Positions 49,501-57,729 of a stretch of DNA of 64,000 nt are shown piece after piece. The position numbers were made by a program, and so were the translations under genes. How positions within the stretch are numbered: the first letter of the stretch is position 1; each line of letters opens with the position of its first letter. The DNA is taken from positions 1 through 64,000 of the forward strand of contig NZ_JARFVC010000018.1 in NCBI RefSeq assembly GCF_029193815.1, read 5' to 3'. The stretch is from Cytobacillus sp. S13-E01 (GTDB taxonomy: Bacteria > Bacillota > Bacilli > Bacillales > Bacillaceae_L). Under the pieces are notes generated by a model. The model was not told the origin of the DNA, made no database searches, and saw nothing but the letters and a program-made list of their open reading frames with translations.

Positions 49501-49904
49501 CCTTGGATTCCAGGTGAAATCGCAATAAGCCCCTTGCTATAATAGGGAATCCATTTTTTAGGCATGCCTTCTTTTGATTTCGTTTGTACTATGCTACTTA
49601 TCTTCAAAAGATTTTGGTAACCTTCGTTATTTGTTGCTAGTAATACTAGTGGAAATGTTGTCGGCCTAGAGTCTTCAAAAGAATTCGAATTACCAATGAC
49701 GGATACTGTCAATCCGATGAGTGGCTTGATTCCTTGCTCTTTACACTCTTTAAAAAATGGTACGGCACCGTACATCACATTTTCATCGGTAAGAGCAAGC
49801 GCCTTGTATCCTAACTCCTTAGCCTTCCTTACAAGACCCTCTATTGTTGATGGACTATTTAATAAGCTATAAGCACTACGTACTTGTAGATGAACAAAGG
49901 ACAC
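46512..49904 (-). CDS. dnaE: DNA polymerase III alpha subunit DnaE
   Basis: Second replicative polymerase of low-GC Gram-positives; it extends RNA primers on the lagging strand before handing over to PolC. It has 1130 residues. The PHP domain (about 1-200, FVHLQVRSAYSLLNSPSTIE) precedes the C-family polymerase core with the catalytic aspartates in SMPDIDIDFPDNRRDELI (about 390) and GRGSAAGSLVAFVLRITDVD. Other marks are SRHAVAYSVIAYQLAYLKA, a tandem helix-hairpin-helix region and the C-terminal OB domain. It is preceded by divergent ytrH. Confidence 0.97.
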   Translation of the reverse strand: MSFVHLQVRSAYSLLNSPSTIEGLVRKAKELGYKALALTDENVMYGAVPFFKECKEQGIKPLIGLTVSVIGNSNSFEDSRPTTFPLVLLATNNEGYQNLLKISSIVQTKSKEGMPKKWIPYYSKGLIAISPGIQGEIEQHLLRENEEEAVKILTGFKNIFGTKGFFLSLQNHGLIEETTLNDKVIALAKEYNIKLVVTNDVYYLENSDSFAHECLLSIKNGTKLSDDDRKTLPSDQYYIKSPSAMVELFSSTPDALEQTIHISNYCNVEIEFGKMALPKFPLQDGENTDEYLTALCMKGLEARCGDYTSNYQERLFYELDIIKKMNFSDYFLIVWDFMRYAHSNRIMTGPGRGSAAGSLVAFVLRITDVDPLKHNLLFERFLNPERISMPDIDIDFPDNRRDELIKYVATKYGELHVAQIITFGTLAARAVLRDIGRVMGISPKEADYLAKLIPARPGITLKQAYEESSSLKEYMEGSTLAKKIYETAIKLEGLPRHTSTHAAGVVISEQPLTNLIPIQEGHNDVYLTQYPMEVLEEIGLLKMDFLGLRNLTILDNIMSLINRETRKKINLSSIPFNDEKTFQLLGSGDTTGIFQLESSGMRKVLEDLKPNDLEDIVAVNALYRPGPMENIPTYVERKHGKKPVVYPHPDLEPVLSKTYGVIIYQEQIMQIASQMAGFSLGEADLLRRAVSKKKKEVLDQEREHFVNGCLNKGYSESIANSIYDLIVRFANYGFNRSHAVAYSVIAYQLAYLKANYPLSFTAALLTSVIGNEDKISQYIREAKQKGLVILPPSINKSLYPFTVEEAKIRFSLAAIKSVGAAALREIINVRQTKRYTDLFDFCIRTSMKNVNRKTLEMLVASGAFDEFGEERSTLFASLDLAIEHADLVRPSEDGQFDLFINDEFTLKPKYINVESFLPEIRLKLEKEALGFYLSSHPTTPYKQIFEKVYAKLINNLIPSKFNSAVKTGVYITNERTIRTKKGEVMAFLTLSDESGEIEAVAFPAIYKRFSLHLKKGAILLVEGNYDIRRDNRGQLIIKNVTPIDEIQIPKVENSALYLKIETKHKQESTTIKEVQLILKKDKGNIPVLIYYGDEQKTYRLQKEYWVLGSEQCLLKLKELLGQENVVLKKH

Positions 49905-50139
49905 TAGCTATCCCACCTTTATCTTTTTTGAAGTCGACCTTTTTATTAATTATAGGGCTAATGAAAATAACTGACAAATATAAACCAAAAATTATACGAG
50001 TAACCAATAGGCTGGAATATAACTCTCACCCGACAAACATACTTGCTTCTGTTTGTCCATATACATTAGTAATGGATGTTGTATATTTCGTATTGACAGA
50101 GAAATCACTCCTGTTTAAGACTGAAAAGAAGGTGATATT

Positions 50140-50478
50140 GTGGATTTGAATCAAGGGTTTATTCCAGCATTTATACACAGTTATTTTATTGCACTAGGCG
50201 TACTATTAGGGGGCGCTTTAATTGGTGGGATAGGAGCATTTATAGCAGGAGAGGCACCACTAACTGAAATCTTCAAGTTTGCTGGTAAACTTAAAATTTG
50301 GGCATTAGTTGCAGCAATCGGCGGAACATTTGATACATTTACTAGTTTTGAGAACGGGATTTTTGAAGGACAAACGAAGGATATCTTTAAACAACTTCTG
50401 CTAATCATCTCAGCAATGGGTGGCTCCCAAACTGGTTGGATGATTATTCTATGGTTTACCCAGGAGCATGTTTCATAA
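50140..50478 (+). CDS. ytrH: sporulation membrane protein YtrH
   Basis: 112-residue membrane protein needed for efficient sporulation in B. subtilis, where it is made in the mother cell. It starts with a GTG at 50140 behind GAAGGTGAT. There are about three hydrophobic helices (YFIALGVLLGGALIGGIGAF, WALVAAIGGTFDTFTSFENG, QLLLIISAMGGSQTGWMIIL). The stop overlaps the ytrI start by one base. It is divergent from dnaE. No convincing sigma-E promoter was found in the 235-base gap. Confidence 0.94.
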   Translation: MDLNQGFIPAFIHSYFIALGVLLGGALIGGIGAFIAGEAPLTEIFKFAGKLKIWALVAAIGGTFDTFTSFENGIFEGQTKDIFKQLLLIISAMGGSQTGWMIILWFTQEHVS

Positions 50479-50981
50479 TGAGAATACCACCATACTATCA
50501 GAAACCTGGTTGGCAACGTTTTTTTGCAGGGGTTACAATAGGCGCACTCATTAGCTGGTTCGTATTTCTTTATATGTACGGAGTCTTACAAGAAAAACAA
50601 ATTCATATTCTTAAAGAACAGCAAGCTGAGATTAAAAAGTTAACAGATCATAATAATGTACTTATAGAGGATTATGATAAATTAAATGAAGAAAATAAAA
50701 GCAAAATAAAAATACAGGATTTAAAAGTAGAATTTATTGACCCTAAAAAAATTGATCTTGCTGGTCTAACCAAGCATGAATTACAAACAGAGGTTATAAA
50801 AGATCTCAACCATCTAATCGCTAAAGATATTGATACTGTTTCTAAGAATAAAGAACTTATTCGTAGTACGATTGAAAACAAAGTGTATGAAATAGATGAT
50901 AAAAAATACCGTCTCCAAGTGTACACGATTTTCTTTGACACAACGATGGAAATATCACTAAAGATTGAATCAGTAAAATAA
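50478..50981 (+). CDS. ytrI: sporulation membrane protein YtrI
   Basis: 167 residues from the ATG at 50478, which overlaps the ytrH stop (TAATG); the earlier frame start at 50436 is inside ytrH. There is one membrane helix near the N-terminus (FFAGVTIGALISWFVFLYMY), then a coiled coil (IHILKEQQAEIKKLTDHNNV) and a soluble domain. It works with YtrH in spore formation in B. subtilis; the mechanism is unknown. Confidence 0.94.
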   Translation: MRIPPYYQKPGWQRFFAGVTIGALISWFVFLYMYGVLQEKQIHILKEQQAEIKKLTDHNNVLIEDYDKLNEENKSKIKIQDLKVEFIDPKKIDLAGLTKHELQTEVIKDLNHLIAKDIDTVSKNKELIRSTIENKVYEIDDKKYRLQVYTIFFDTTMEISLKIESVK

Positions 50982-51210
50982 TTTTAAATTTGTGAACATT
51001 TTTTAAAATTATCAGAAATTACTAGCCTTTTTCATCCCCTCTGTATAAAATAGATAATAACTATAAAAGGATCATTTATTGAGTGATCACACTAATGGTT
51101 AGAAAATTTCTAGCGAGTTCTTATGTTAAATTTGATTTCTCTTTTAGCAAGGGGCTACGTATGGGACTTATCGTCTTAGTTAAAACCTTTATATATGGGG
51201 GAGATGGGAT

Positions 51211-51396
51211 ATGAAAATCATTAATCGAAGAACAATTGTACAGGAAAAGCTTGACCTAATTAAAAATGGATATTCAGCCTATGCCGAAACTTTTGAAATT
51301 GCAAACCTGTTAAAGAAGGAAATACAAGCACTTAACCTACAAGTTCACGAAGACGTAACCGATGTTGGATCTTGGTTTATACCTGAAAAAATATAG
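51211..51396 (+). CDS. small hypothetical protein (61 residues)
   Basis: An ATG behind a good ribosome site (GGGGGAGATGGGAT) begins a 61-residue protein with no membrane segment: KIINRRTIVQEKLDLIKNGY, then SAYAETFEIANLLKKEIQAL. It is mostly helical and mildly acidic towards the C-terminus. I do not recognise it. The codon use and ribosome site make it look real. It stands alone between ytrI and repeat copy 6, and no terminator is obvious. Confidence 0.6.
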   Translation: MKIINRRTIVQEKLDLIKNGYSAYAETFEIANLLKKEIQALNLQVHEDVTDVGSWFIPEKI

Positions 51397-51547
51397 TTAC
51401 CACGTTCTATCCATAGTTAATAAGAAGTCTTCCTTCACCTCAAATTACTAACACACAAATCAACTGTTTTAAAAATCATTGTAAGCACTTAACCAAAGTA
51501 GAGTTCCTTTTTTTTAGGAAAATGTCGTTTCATTCCTACAAGCCAAA

Positions 51548-51772
51548 TAAGAAAAGCGAAAGGCGCACCCGCTTACCTGAGCGTCGATTAAAACCCGCCA
51601 CGTCCTGTGGCGAACATCGACATCAGCACATCCTGTGCAAGTCAAGCATAAGACGGTTTATTCAAGAAGGTGGGTTTTCCTTCTTAAAGGAAATGGCTTA
51701 TAACCTCAGGTCCGATGGTGCCTGGAGCTAGACGTAGATAGACAGAGACACAAAGTTATACACAACCTTACA
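51548..51772 (+). repeat. dispersed hairpin repeat, copy 6 (long form)
   Basis: AATAAGAAAAGCGAAAGGCG, then the GTCGATTAAAACCCGCCACG module, GCACATCCTGTGCAAGTC, AAGCATAAGACGGTTTATTC, a hairpin AAGAAGG...CCTTCTT and GGAGCTAGACGTAGATAGAC. It lies between the 61-residue gene and nrnA. Confidence 0.9.
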
Positions 51773-51791
51773 ATTTTATAAATTCCTTAAC

Positions 51792-51827
51792 AAAGAAAAA
51801 GTCGTAAATTGCGACTTTTTCTTTAAT
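51792..51827 (-). terminator. nrnA terminator
   Basis: Minus strand AAAGAAAAAGTCGCAATTTACGACTTTTTCTTT: a perfect short stem with A and T tracts overlapping the end of nrnA. Confidence 0.88.
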
Positions 51828-52758
51828 TAAGGCAAAGTTCTTCTAAATCTGCGATAACCTTCTCAGCCTCTTCCCATGAATAAATGGAAGCACCTGCAGC
51901 TAATGGATGGCCTCCACCTTTGTATCTTTTTGCGATCTCATTGATAATTGGACCTTTTGATCTTAACCGAACCCGTATCTGATCCTCTTCTTCCACGAAA
52001 AACACCCAAGCTTTTATGCCATCAATGTTACCCAATATGCTTACAAGCTGCGAAGCAGCTGTTGGTTCAACATTGTACTTTTGGAGGATATCATTCGTAA
52101 TTACCATTGAAGCTACTCCATTAGAAGTTACATTAAAGTTTTGAAGTACATAGCCACTTAAATGGGCAACATTTTGTTTCGTAGAGTATAGATTTTCATA
52201 TAAATCTGGAAAAGAAAAACCAAATTCAACTAATTCACCAGCATATGTAAAGGTTTTAGGATTGGTACTTGGAAATAGAAAACGACCCGTATCCCCAACA
52301 ATACCAGCATAAATAAGGCGTGCTGCCTCTACACTAAGTACAAGACCTTTATCTTTGCCATACTTGTAAAATTCAAATATCATTTCACTTGATGAACTAG
52401 CATTTGTATCAACCCACAAAATATCACCATATTTATCTTCATTTGGGTGGTGGTCGATTTTAATAAGCGTTTTCCCAAGATTATAGCGTTGATCACATAT
52501 TCTTTCCTGGTTAGCAGTATCACAAACAATAACCAATGCCTCATTATATAATTCGTCAGAGATCTCATCCATTTCTTTTAGGAATAGCAACGATTCTTCA
52601 TCTTTCCCAGTAATATAGACATTTTTCGTAGGAAAGGAAGCTTTCAATATCTCTGCAAGTCCACATTGCGAGCCATAGGCGTCAGGATCAGGACGAACAT
52701 GGCGGTGAATAATAATAGTTTCAAACTGTTTAACCGTCTCTAATATTTTATCCTTCAT
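51823..52758 (-). CDS. nrnA: bifunctional oligoribonuclease / 3'-phosphoadenosine 5'-phosphate phosphatase NrnA
   Basis: DHH/DHHA1 phosphoesterase that degrades nanoRNAs and pAp; 311 residues. Metal-binding motifs: HRHVRPDPDAYGSQCGL (about 18-34), VCDTAN (about 79), IKIDHHPNEDKYGDILWVD (DHH at about 102) and GIVGDTGRF. The DHHA1 part ends with YKGGGHPLAAGASIYSW. It corresponds to B. subtilis ytqI and sits next to ytpI as expected. Confidence 0.97.
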   Translation of the reverse strand: MKDKILETVKQFETIIIHRHVRPDPDAYGSQCGLAEILKASFPTKNVYITGKDEESLLFLKEMDEISDELYNEALVIVCDTANQERICDQRYNLGKTLIKIDHHPNEDKYGDILWVDTNASSSSEMIFEFYKYGKDKGLVLSVEAARLIYAGIVGDTGRFLFPSTNPKTFTYAGELVEFGFSFPDLYENLYSTKQNVAHLSGYVLQNFNVTSNGVASMVITNDILQKYNVEPTAASQLVSILGNIDGIKAWVFFVEEEDQIRVRLRSKGPIINEIAKRYKGGGHPLAAGASIYSWEEAEKVIADLEELCLN

Positions 52759-52854
52759 TTTGCTCTCCTTCTGACATTTCTAATATTTACCTATAATTTA
52801 AACATATAACACTATAATCGCAAAGTGCTAATTAAAATTTCTGTTCAAAAAGGT

Positions 52855-53112
52855 GGTAAGGAAGGCGGAGGGCGCTCTCGCTCCAGAGGAACATCGACTA
52901 AAAACCGCCAAGTCCTGTGGCATGTCGCTACTTGTACATCGCGTACTTTGAAGAATACGACGAAAGAAGCGTTCTTTGCTTGTGCAGGAGGAATTGAATT
53001 CCCCCCTAGTTTCTATTCGCTGAAGTTTGACATGCTTATGACCTCAGGTCCGATGGCAGCCGGAGCATGACACCAAAACTAGGTACAAACCTTTTTGCTT
53101 TCTTATCTTTCA
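52855..53112 (+). repeat. dispersed hairpin repeat, copy 7 (long form, degenerate)
   Basis: AAGGCGGAGGGCGCTCTCG, GAACATCGACTAAAAACCGC, CAAGTCCTGTGGC, TTATGACCTCAGGTCCGATG and AGGTACAAACC...CTTTCTTATCTTT match the family in order, with many substitutions and an unrelated middle. It lies in the divergent nrnA-ytpI gap, which shows nothing else beyond the ytpI ribosome site. Confidence 0.75.
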
Positions 53113-53189
53113 AAAAATTGCAGGTAGAAATCTTACATGAAAGTATTGTAGAATAAACAATAGCATGTATTTATCAAGGAGGTAGTTTA

Positions 53190-53489
53190 ATGCCTATTTT
53201 TGTAATATTAATTATCATTTCATTTTCTTTTTATATTTTCTATAAAGCTAAGTATTTCCGCACAAAACGCCCTGTGGAAAAACAATGGATTTCTGCCAAA
53301 TCTAGTATGGCTTTAGGTCTATTTGTATCATTTTTTGCGGTAAACCAGTTTTTCCTACGCACCTCTACAGTATCAACAATAGTTGGTATCGTGTTTTTAC
53401 TAGTTGGTGGTGGAAGTGTCTGGGCAGGCTACCGTGCTTATAAGCACCTTTTACCGTTAGCCATTCAAGAAGCAAAGCAAATTGAATGA
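53190..53489 (+). CDS. ytpI: YtpI-like small membrane protein
   Basis: 99 residues with three hydrophobic helices (VILIIISFSFYIFYKAKYF; SSMALGLFVSFFAVNQFFL; TIVGIVFLLVGGGSVWAGYR). The motif YFRTKRPVEKQWISAKS is characteristic. The function is unknown. The ATG follows AAGGAGG. The position between nrnA and ytoI matches B. subtilis ytpI. The stop is followed at once by repeat copy 8. Confidence 0.9.
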   Translation: MPIFVILIIISFSFYIFYKAKYFRTKRPVEKQWISAKSSMALGLFVSFFAVNQFFLRTSTVSTIVGIVFLLVGGGSVWAGYRAYKHLLPLAIQEAKQIE

Positions 53490-53490
53490 T

Positions 53491-53654
53491 TAAGAAAAGC
53501 GCAGGGCGCCCGCCTATCGGCGACAAGCATAAGACGAGCCCTGACTGAAGGCGTTTTTTGCCTTCGGGAAGGGATTGGCTTATGACCTCGAGCCGATGGC
53601 GTCCGGAGCTAGACACTATAACTAGGTACAAACTTTTATACTTTCTTATCTTTG
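53491..53654 (+). repeat. dispersed hairpin repeat, copy 8 (standard form)
   Basis: The clearest standard copy: TAAGAAAAGCGCAGGGCGCC, CGCCTATCGGCGACAAGCAT, GAAGGCG-TTTTTT-GCCTTC hairpin, GGCTTATGACC, CGATGGCGTCCGGAGCTAGA and the tail TTATACTTTCTTATCTTT. It starts one base after the ytpI stop codon. Confidence 0.92.
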
Positions 53655-53857
53655 AACAAAAGCGGGAAGGCGCCCGCCTTTCGGTGCGTCGATTAACACC
53701 CGCTACGTCCTGTGGCGAACATCGACATCAGCACATCCCGTGCAAGTCAAGCATAAGACGGTTTATTAAAGAAGGTGGTTTTTTCCTTCTTAAAGGAGTC
53801 GGCTTTTAACCATAGAGACGGGTGGCACCTACCGGGGGGTGCTCTTCGCTTTTCTTT
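53655..53857 (+). repeat. dispersed hairpin repeat, copy 9 (long form), adjacent to copy 8
   Basis: AACAAAAGCGGGAAGGCGCC, GTCGATTAACACCCGCTACG, GACATCAGCACATCCCGTGC, AAGCATAAGACGGTTTATTA, an AAGAAGG...CCTTCTT hairpin and TAGAGACGGGTGGCACC. It begins where copy 8 ends and reaches the ytoI stop codon. Confidence 0.9.
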
Positions 53858-55174
53858 TTACCGATCAATTATTTGGACCATCATCAATGCTTTTCCAACT
53901 ACTACACCTTCATTATAAACTTCAACATCAACCTTACCGAATTTTCTACCAACCTCAAGTACCTTTGGTCTAATATCAATCATACTTTCGATTTGAACAG
54001 GTTTAATAAAATAAATTGTTATATTTTCAATAACAAGGTCACCTTTTTTATATACACGTAACACCCGATTGGCTGCCTCCGTTACAATCGTTGTAAATAC
54101 TCCATAAGAAATCGTTCCAAGATAGTTTGTCATTTGAGGTGATACTTCACAACGATATATTTCTTCACCTTTTTTCTCACCTGCAATTTCAACAAATCGA
54201 TTGGTAACAATGTCATCGATCGTTTCACCTACCTGTGGTTGTCGGCCAACCATTTGTAATGCTTTTAATACGTCCTGACGGCTTATAATCCCCTGCAGTC
54301 TATTGCTTTGATCAACTACTGGAAGTACTTCAATCCCTTCCCAAACCATCATGTGGGATGCAGAAGCTACTGATGTTTTTTCATTTGCGGTCATCGGCTG
54401 TCTTGTCATTACTTTATCAATTGGTAGAGAATGATCTTGGCCAATAATATCCTTACCCGACACCATTCCAAGTACCTTCATATGTTGGTCAACTACAGGG
54501 AATCGACTATGACCAGTTTCCTTGTTAAAGGTAAACCATTTATCAACAGTATCGTTACTCCTTAAGAACACGGTAGTTTCAAGTGGTGTCAATATGTCTT
54601 CAACTAGGACAATTTCTTTTTTTATTAATTGGTCATAGATTGCACGATTAATCATTGTTGCTACTGTAAATGTGTCGTAGCTGCTCGAAATAATCGGCAA
54701 TTGTAAATCATCAGCTATTTTCTTTACGTGGTCATCTGTGTCAAAACCACCTGTTATCAGAACCGCTGCACCTGCTTGTAAGGCTAACTCATGTGCATTG
54801 GTTCGATTACCAACAATTAATAGGTTGCCTGCACCTGTATAGCGCATCATTGCTTCTAGTTTCATAGCCCCAATGACAAATTTATTAAGTGTTTTATGTA
54901 ATCCCGCTCGTCCACCTAATACTTGTCCATCAACTATGTTTACAACCTCAGCAAATGTTAATTTCTCAATATTTTCTTTTTTCTTTTTTTCGATACGAAT
55001 TGTGCCAACACGTTCAATTGTACTAACATACCCTTTATTTTCTGCATCTTTTATAGCGCGATAAGCAGTCCCCTCGCTCACCTTCATGTCTTTAGCAATT
55101 TGGCGGACCGATATCTTTTCACCTATAGGTAAACTGTCTATATGTTCTAATATTTGCTCATGCTTTGTCGCCAA
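53858..55174 (-). CDS. ytoI: YtoI: DRTGG, CBS-pair and hot-dog domain protein
   Basis: 438-residue putative ligand-sensing regulator. Domains in order: a winged helix-turn-helix (about 1-70, PIGEKISVRQIAKDMKVSEG), a DRTGG domain (about 80-190, LHKTLNKFVIGAM, GNLLIVGNRTNAHELAL), two CBS motifs (about 195-315, VVDQHMKVLGMVSGKDIIGQ and VVDQSNRLQGIISRQDVLKA) and a C-terminal hot-dog fold (about 320-438). CBS pairs usually bind adenine nucleotides. DNA targets are unknown. Confidence 0.93.
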   Translation of the reverse strand: MATKHEQILEHIDSLPIGEKISVRQIAKDMKVSEGTAYRAIKDAENKGYVSTIERVGTIRIEKKKKENIEKLTFAEVVNIVDGQVLGGRAGLHKTLNKFVIGAMKLEAMMRYTGAGNLLIVGNRTNAHELALQAGAAVLITGGFDTDDHVKKIADDLQLPIISSSYDTFTVATMINRAIYDQLIKKEIVLVEDILTPLETTVFLRSNDTVDKWFTFNKETGHSRFPVVDQHMKVLGMVSGKDIIGQDHSLPIDKVMTRQPMTANEKTSVASASHMMVWEGIEVLPVVDQSNRLQGIISRQDVLKALQMVGRQPQVGETIDDIVTNRFVEIAGEKKGEEIYRCEVSPQMTNYLGTISYGVFTTIVTEAANRVLRVYKKGDLVIENITIYFIKPVQIESMIDIRPKVLEVGRKFGKVDVEVYNEGVVVGKALMMVQIIDR

Positions 55175-55271
55175 GCTTCTTCACCCTTTAATGAACTTAG
55201 AGTATAATAATGATTTTTCCATTATCTATCTTCTTCATTATAAGGGTGAAAGATCGTATATTCAATGATTG

Positions 55272-55517
55272 CTATTGATATTGACGTAATCTTCTTCTGT
55301 TCTGTGACATTTTACCAACCCGGTTGACCTGCTTCCTGTTTTTCTTTGGAGAATACATTAATCCTACTAAATTACCTCCAATCACAATCAGAGCAAAAAC
55401 AATCCATGACAACGCGAAAATACCTTCAGGACCAGCAGCACTAATTGTCAATCTAGGTATAGCGTAATATAGAAGTACCCCACAAATAAGTAAGCATAAC
55501 AATAATCTATTTTTCAT
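55272..55517 (-). CDS. small hypothetical membrane protein (81 residues)
   Basis: Two hydrophobic helices (LLLCLLICGVLLYYAIPRL; GIFALSWIVFALIVIGGNLV) and a very basic tail (YSPKKNRKQVNRVGKMSQNR, then RRRLRQYQ). The ATG follows GGGAGGATGAAAA. I do not recognise a family. The basic end suggests that the C-terminus stays in the cytoplasm. It lies between ytoI and ytkL, all reading the same way. Confidence 0.68.
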   Translation of the reverse strand: MKNRLLLCLLICGVLLYYAIPRLTISAAGPEGIFALSWIVFALIVIGGNLVGLMYSPKKNRKQVNRVGKMSQNRRRLRQYQ

Positions 55518-55611
55518 TTTTCATCCTCCCAACATAAGCTTGTTTCATTTTATGCTAAAAAGTAAAAAAAAGAAGTACATCATAAATTATAGATGCACTT
55601 CTCACCGCATT

Positions 55612-56292
55612 TTAAACGGTCATTTCATCTCCGGTCTTAAGAACATAACCGACACCATTTTTTAGCTTTTTTATAAATTCGTTTGGATCTTGTTCAATTA
55701 CAGGAAAAGTATTGTAGTGAACAGGAATGACAACTTTTGCTCGTAACCAATCAGCTGCAATTACAGCATCTTCTGGTCCCATAGTAAAGTTATCACCTAT
55801 TGGTAAAAAAGCGACATCGATGGAGTTCATTTCACCAATAAGCTTCATATCTGAAAACAAGGCTGTATCTCCAGCATGGAAGATTGTTTTTCCCTCGGCA
55901 GAAAACAATATACCAGATGGCATACCTGTATAAGTGATTTGTTTTGTTTCTTCATCGGTATAGCTCGAACCATGGAAAGCTTGTGTAAGCTTTACTGTCC
56001 CGAAATCAAACTGATGTTTGCCTCCTATATGCATTGGATGTACGTTAACTCCTTGCCAACCTAAAAAAGTAGCTAGCTCAAACGGTGCTATAACCAAGGC
56101 ATTATTTTTCTTTGCCAATTCAACTGTGTCACCAACGTGGTCATTGTGACCATGTGTAAGTAAAATGACGTCAACCTGAACATTAGTGTCTAAATCCGTA
56201 GAACCGTTTCCAGTAATAAATGGATCAATCAGAATCGATTTTTCACTGGTTATTATTTTCACAACAGAATGTCCATGATACGAAACTTTCAA
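55612..56292 (-). CDS. ytkL: metal-dependent hydrolase YtkL (UPF0173)
   Basis: Metallo-beta-lactamase fold hydrolase, 226 residues. It starts with a TTG at 56292 behind GGGAGATGA, giving [12 protein letters not shown] as in B. subtilis; the frame to 56307 begins in the ribosome site. Metal ligands are in [12 protein letters not shown] (HxHxDH, about 52-57), [16 protein letters not shown] and PVHYNTFP. The substrate is unknown. It is divergent from the M24 peptidase gene. Confidence 0.94.
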   Translation of the reverse strand: MKVSYHGHSVVKIITSEKSILIDPFITGNGSTDLDTNVQVDVILLTHGHNDHVGDTVELAKKNNALVIAPFELATFLGWQGVNVHPMHIGGKHQFDFGTVKLTQAFHGSSYTDEETKQITYTGMPSGILFSAEGKTIFHAGDTALFSDMKLIGEMNSIDVAFLPIGDNFTMGPEDAVIAADWLRAKVVIPVHYNTFPVIEQDPNEFIKKLKNGVGYVLKTGDEMTV

Positions 56293-56393
56293 AATATCAT
56301 CTCCCAATTATCTTTTTTATACCACCTAACTATTCTATTTCGTTCTTGCAATAATAAATTCCTGCAGTTTTTCCTATTTCCATCAAGAATAGT

Positions 56394-56475
56394 GTTATGA
56401 CCTCAGGTCCGATGGAGGCCGGAGCTAGACACAAAACTAAGTACAAAATTTTACGCTTTCACTTATAAATTCATC
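56394..56475 (+). repeat. dispersed hairpin repeat, copy 10 (right-half remnant)
   Basis: TTATGACCTCAGGTCCGATG, GAGGCCGGAGCTAGACACAA and a tail TTTTACGCTTTCACTTATAA. The left half is missing. It lies between ytkL and the M24 peptidase gene. Confidence 0.75.
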
Positions 56476-56591
56476 TATTATAAAAAAGTGTATAAACATT
56501 GGGTTGGTCCGTTTACATTTTTCAATCTAGTTGCTACTCTTAACTAAGGAATACAAACTGAGTGAAAACTATTGAATAAAGGTGGGTAACT

Positions 56592-57689
56592 ATGAAACAT
56601 AGAATTGAAGAATTTTCAAATTGGCTAAAACAAGAAGATATTACTTTTGGATTTATTACATCAACCCCAAATGTTTTTTATTTAAGTGGGTTTTATACAG
56701 ATCCACATGAAAGACTGTTAGGCTTATGTGTTTTTCCAAATCAAGAACCTATTTTAATATGCCCTAATATGGAAGTTGCACAAGCACGATCCAAGGGCTG
56801 GGAATATGAAATTATTGGATATAGCGACACAGATAATCCATGGAATATGATTCATGAGACTCTGAAAAAACGTAATATATCTCCGACAAAAGTGGCCGTT
56901 GAAAAAGAACATATGAATGTTGAAAGATATGAATTACTACAGGCGATGTGCGGAAACATCTTTATTGTTGCAGCAGAGGATAAAATGCACCAACTTCGCA
57001 TGATCAAAGATGATAAAGAGATTGCCCTATTAAGGCAGGCTGCTGAGTTGGCTGATTTCGGAGTCGAAGCTGGGGTTAATGCGATTGCAGAAGGAAAAGC
57101 AGAGCTTGAAATTCTAGCAACAATCGAATATGAATTAAAGAAAAAAGGGATAAGTCAAATGTCATTTGCGACGATGGTATTAACTGGCTCCAAAACGACT
57201 GCTCCTCACGGAAAACCTGGATTAGATCTGGTTCAAAAAGGCGATTTAGTCTTATTTGATCTTGGTGTAGTACTTGATGGCTATTGCTCTGATATCACGC
57301 GAACTGTTGCGTTTGGAAGTATTAATGAAAAACAAACTGAAATATATGAAACAGTTTTAAAAGCCCAATTAGCTGCAGTTGAATCTAGTAAACCTGGCGT
57401 AGAAATTGGTATGATTGATACAATTGCTCGAGATATAATTACTAACGCTGGTTATGGTGAATATTTTACACATCGAATTGGTCATGGACTAGGTATTGAA
57501 GTGCATGAATTCCCTTCCATGAATGCTACGAATACTATGCAGCTTCAACAAGGAATGTCCTATACGGTTGAGCCTGGAATATATGTTCCAAGTGTTGGCG
57601 GAGTTAGAATTGAGGATGATTTGTTGATTACTGAAAATGGAGTCGAAATTTTAACAAAGTACCCAAAAGAACTTCAAATAATCAAGTAA
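56592..57689 (+). CDS. M24-family Xaa-Pro dipeptidase/aminopeptidase
   Basis: Metallopeptidase with the creatinase/prolidase fold, 365 residues. The N-terminal non-catalytic domain (about 1-125) precedes the pita-bread domain with all five ligands: Asp in LFDLGVVLDGYCSDITRTVA, His in HRIGHGLGIEVHEFPSM, Glu in MSYTVEPGIYV and Glu in VRIEDDLLITENG. It cleaves dipeptides or N-terminal residues before proline. The ATG follows AAAGGTGGG. It has its own unit on the plus strand. Confidence 0.94.
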   Translation: MKHRIEEFSNWLKQEDITFGFITSTPNVFYLSGFYTDPHERLLGLCVFPNQEPILICPNMEVAQARSKGWEYEIIGYSDTDNPWNMIHETLKKRNISPTKVAVEKEHMNVERYELLQAMCGNIFIVAAEDKMHQLRMIKDDKEIALLRQAAELADFGVEAGVNAIAEGKAELEILATIEYELKKKGISQMSFATMVLTGSKTTAPHGKPGLDLVQKGDLVLFDLGVVLDGYCSDITRTVAFGSINEKQTEIYETVLKAQLAAVESSKPGVEIGMIDTIARDIITNAGYGEYFTHRIGHGLGIEVHEFPSMNATNTMQLQQGMSYTVEPGIYVPSVGGVRIEDDLLITENGVEILTKYPKELQIIK

Positions 57690-57727
57690 AAAAAAGGCCT
57701 TTTTCACATTAGAAAAGGGCCTTTTTA
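57690..57727. terminator. bidirectional terminator between the M24 peptidase and coiled-coil genes
   Basis: AAAAAAGGCCTTTTTC and GAAAAGGGCCTTTTT pair with A and T tracts on both sides, between two convergent genes. Confidence 0.82.
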
Positions 57728-57729
57728 GG

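Noticed and set aside
49905-50139. A sigma-E promoter for ytrH
   Set aside because: Several CATA-like hexamers exist (for example near 50038 and 50062), but none has a -35 at the right spacing. I could not support one.
51095-51214. 39-residue plus-strand frame overlapping the start of the 61-residue gene
   Set aside because: No ribosome site precedes the ATG and the sequence has no family character; the overlap could be chance.
53365-53631. 88-codon minus-strand frame between ytoI and ytpI
   Set aside because: It is composed of repeat copy 8 and antisense ytpI.
51548-53857. A CRISPR array or clustered short repeats
   Set aside because: The copies are long, unevenly spaced and palindromic throughout; there are no regular spacers and no cas genes.
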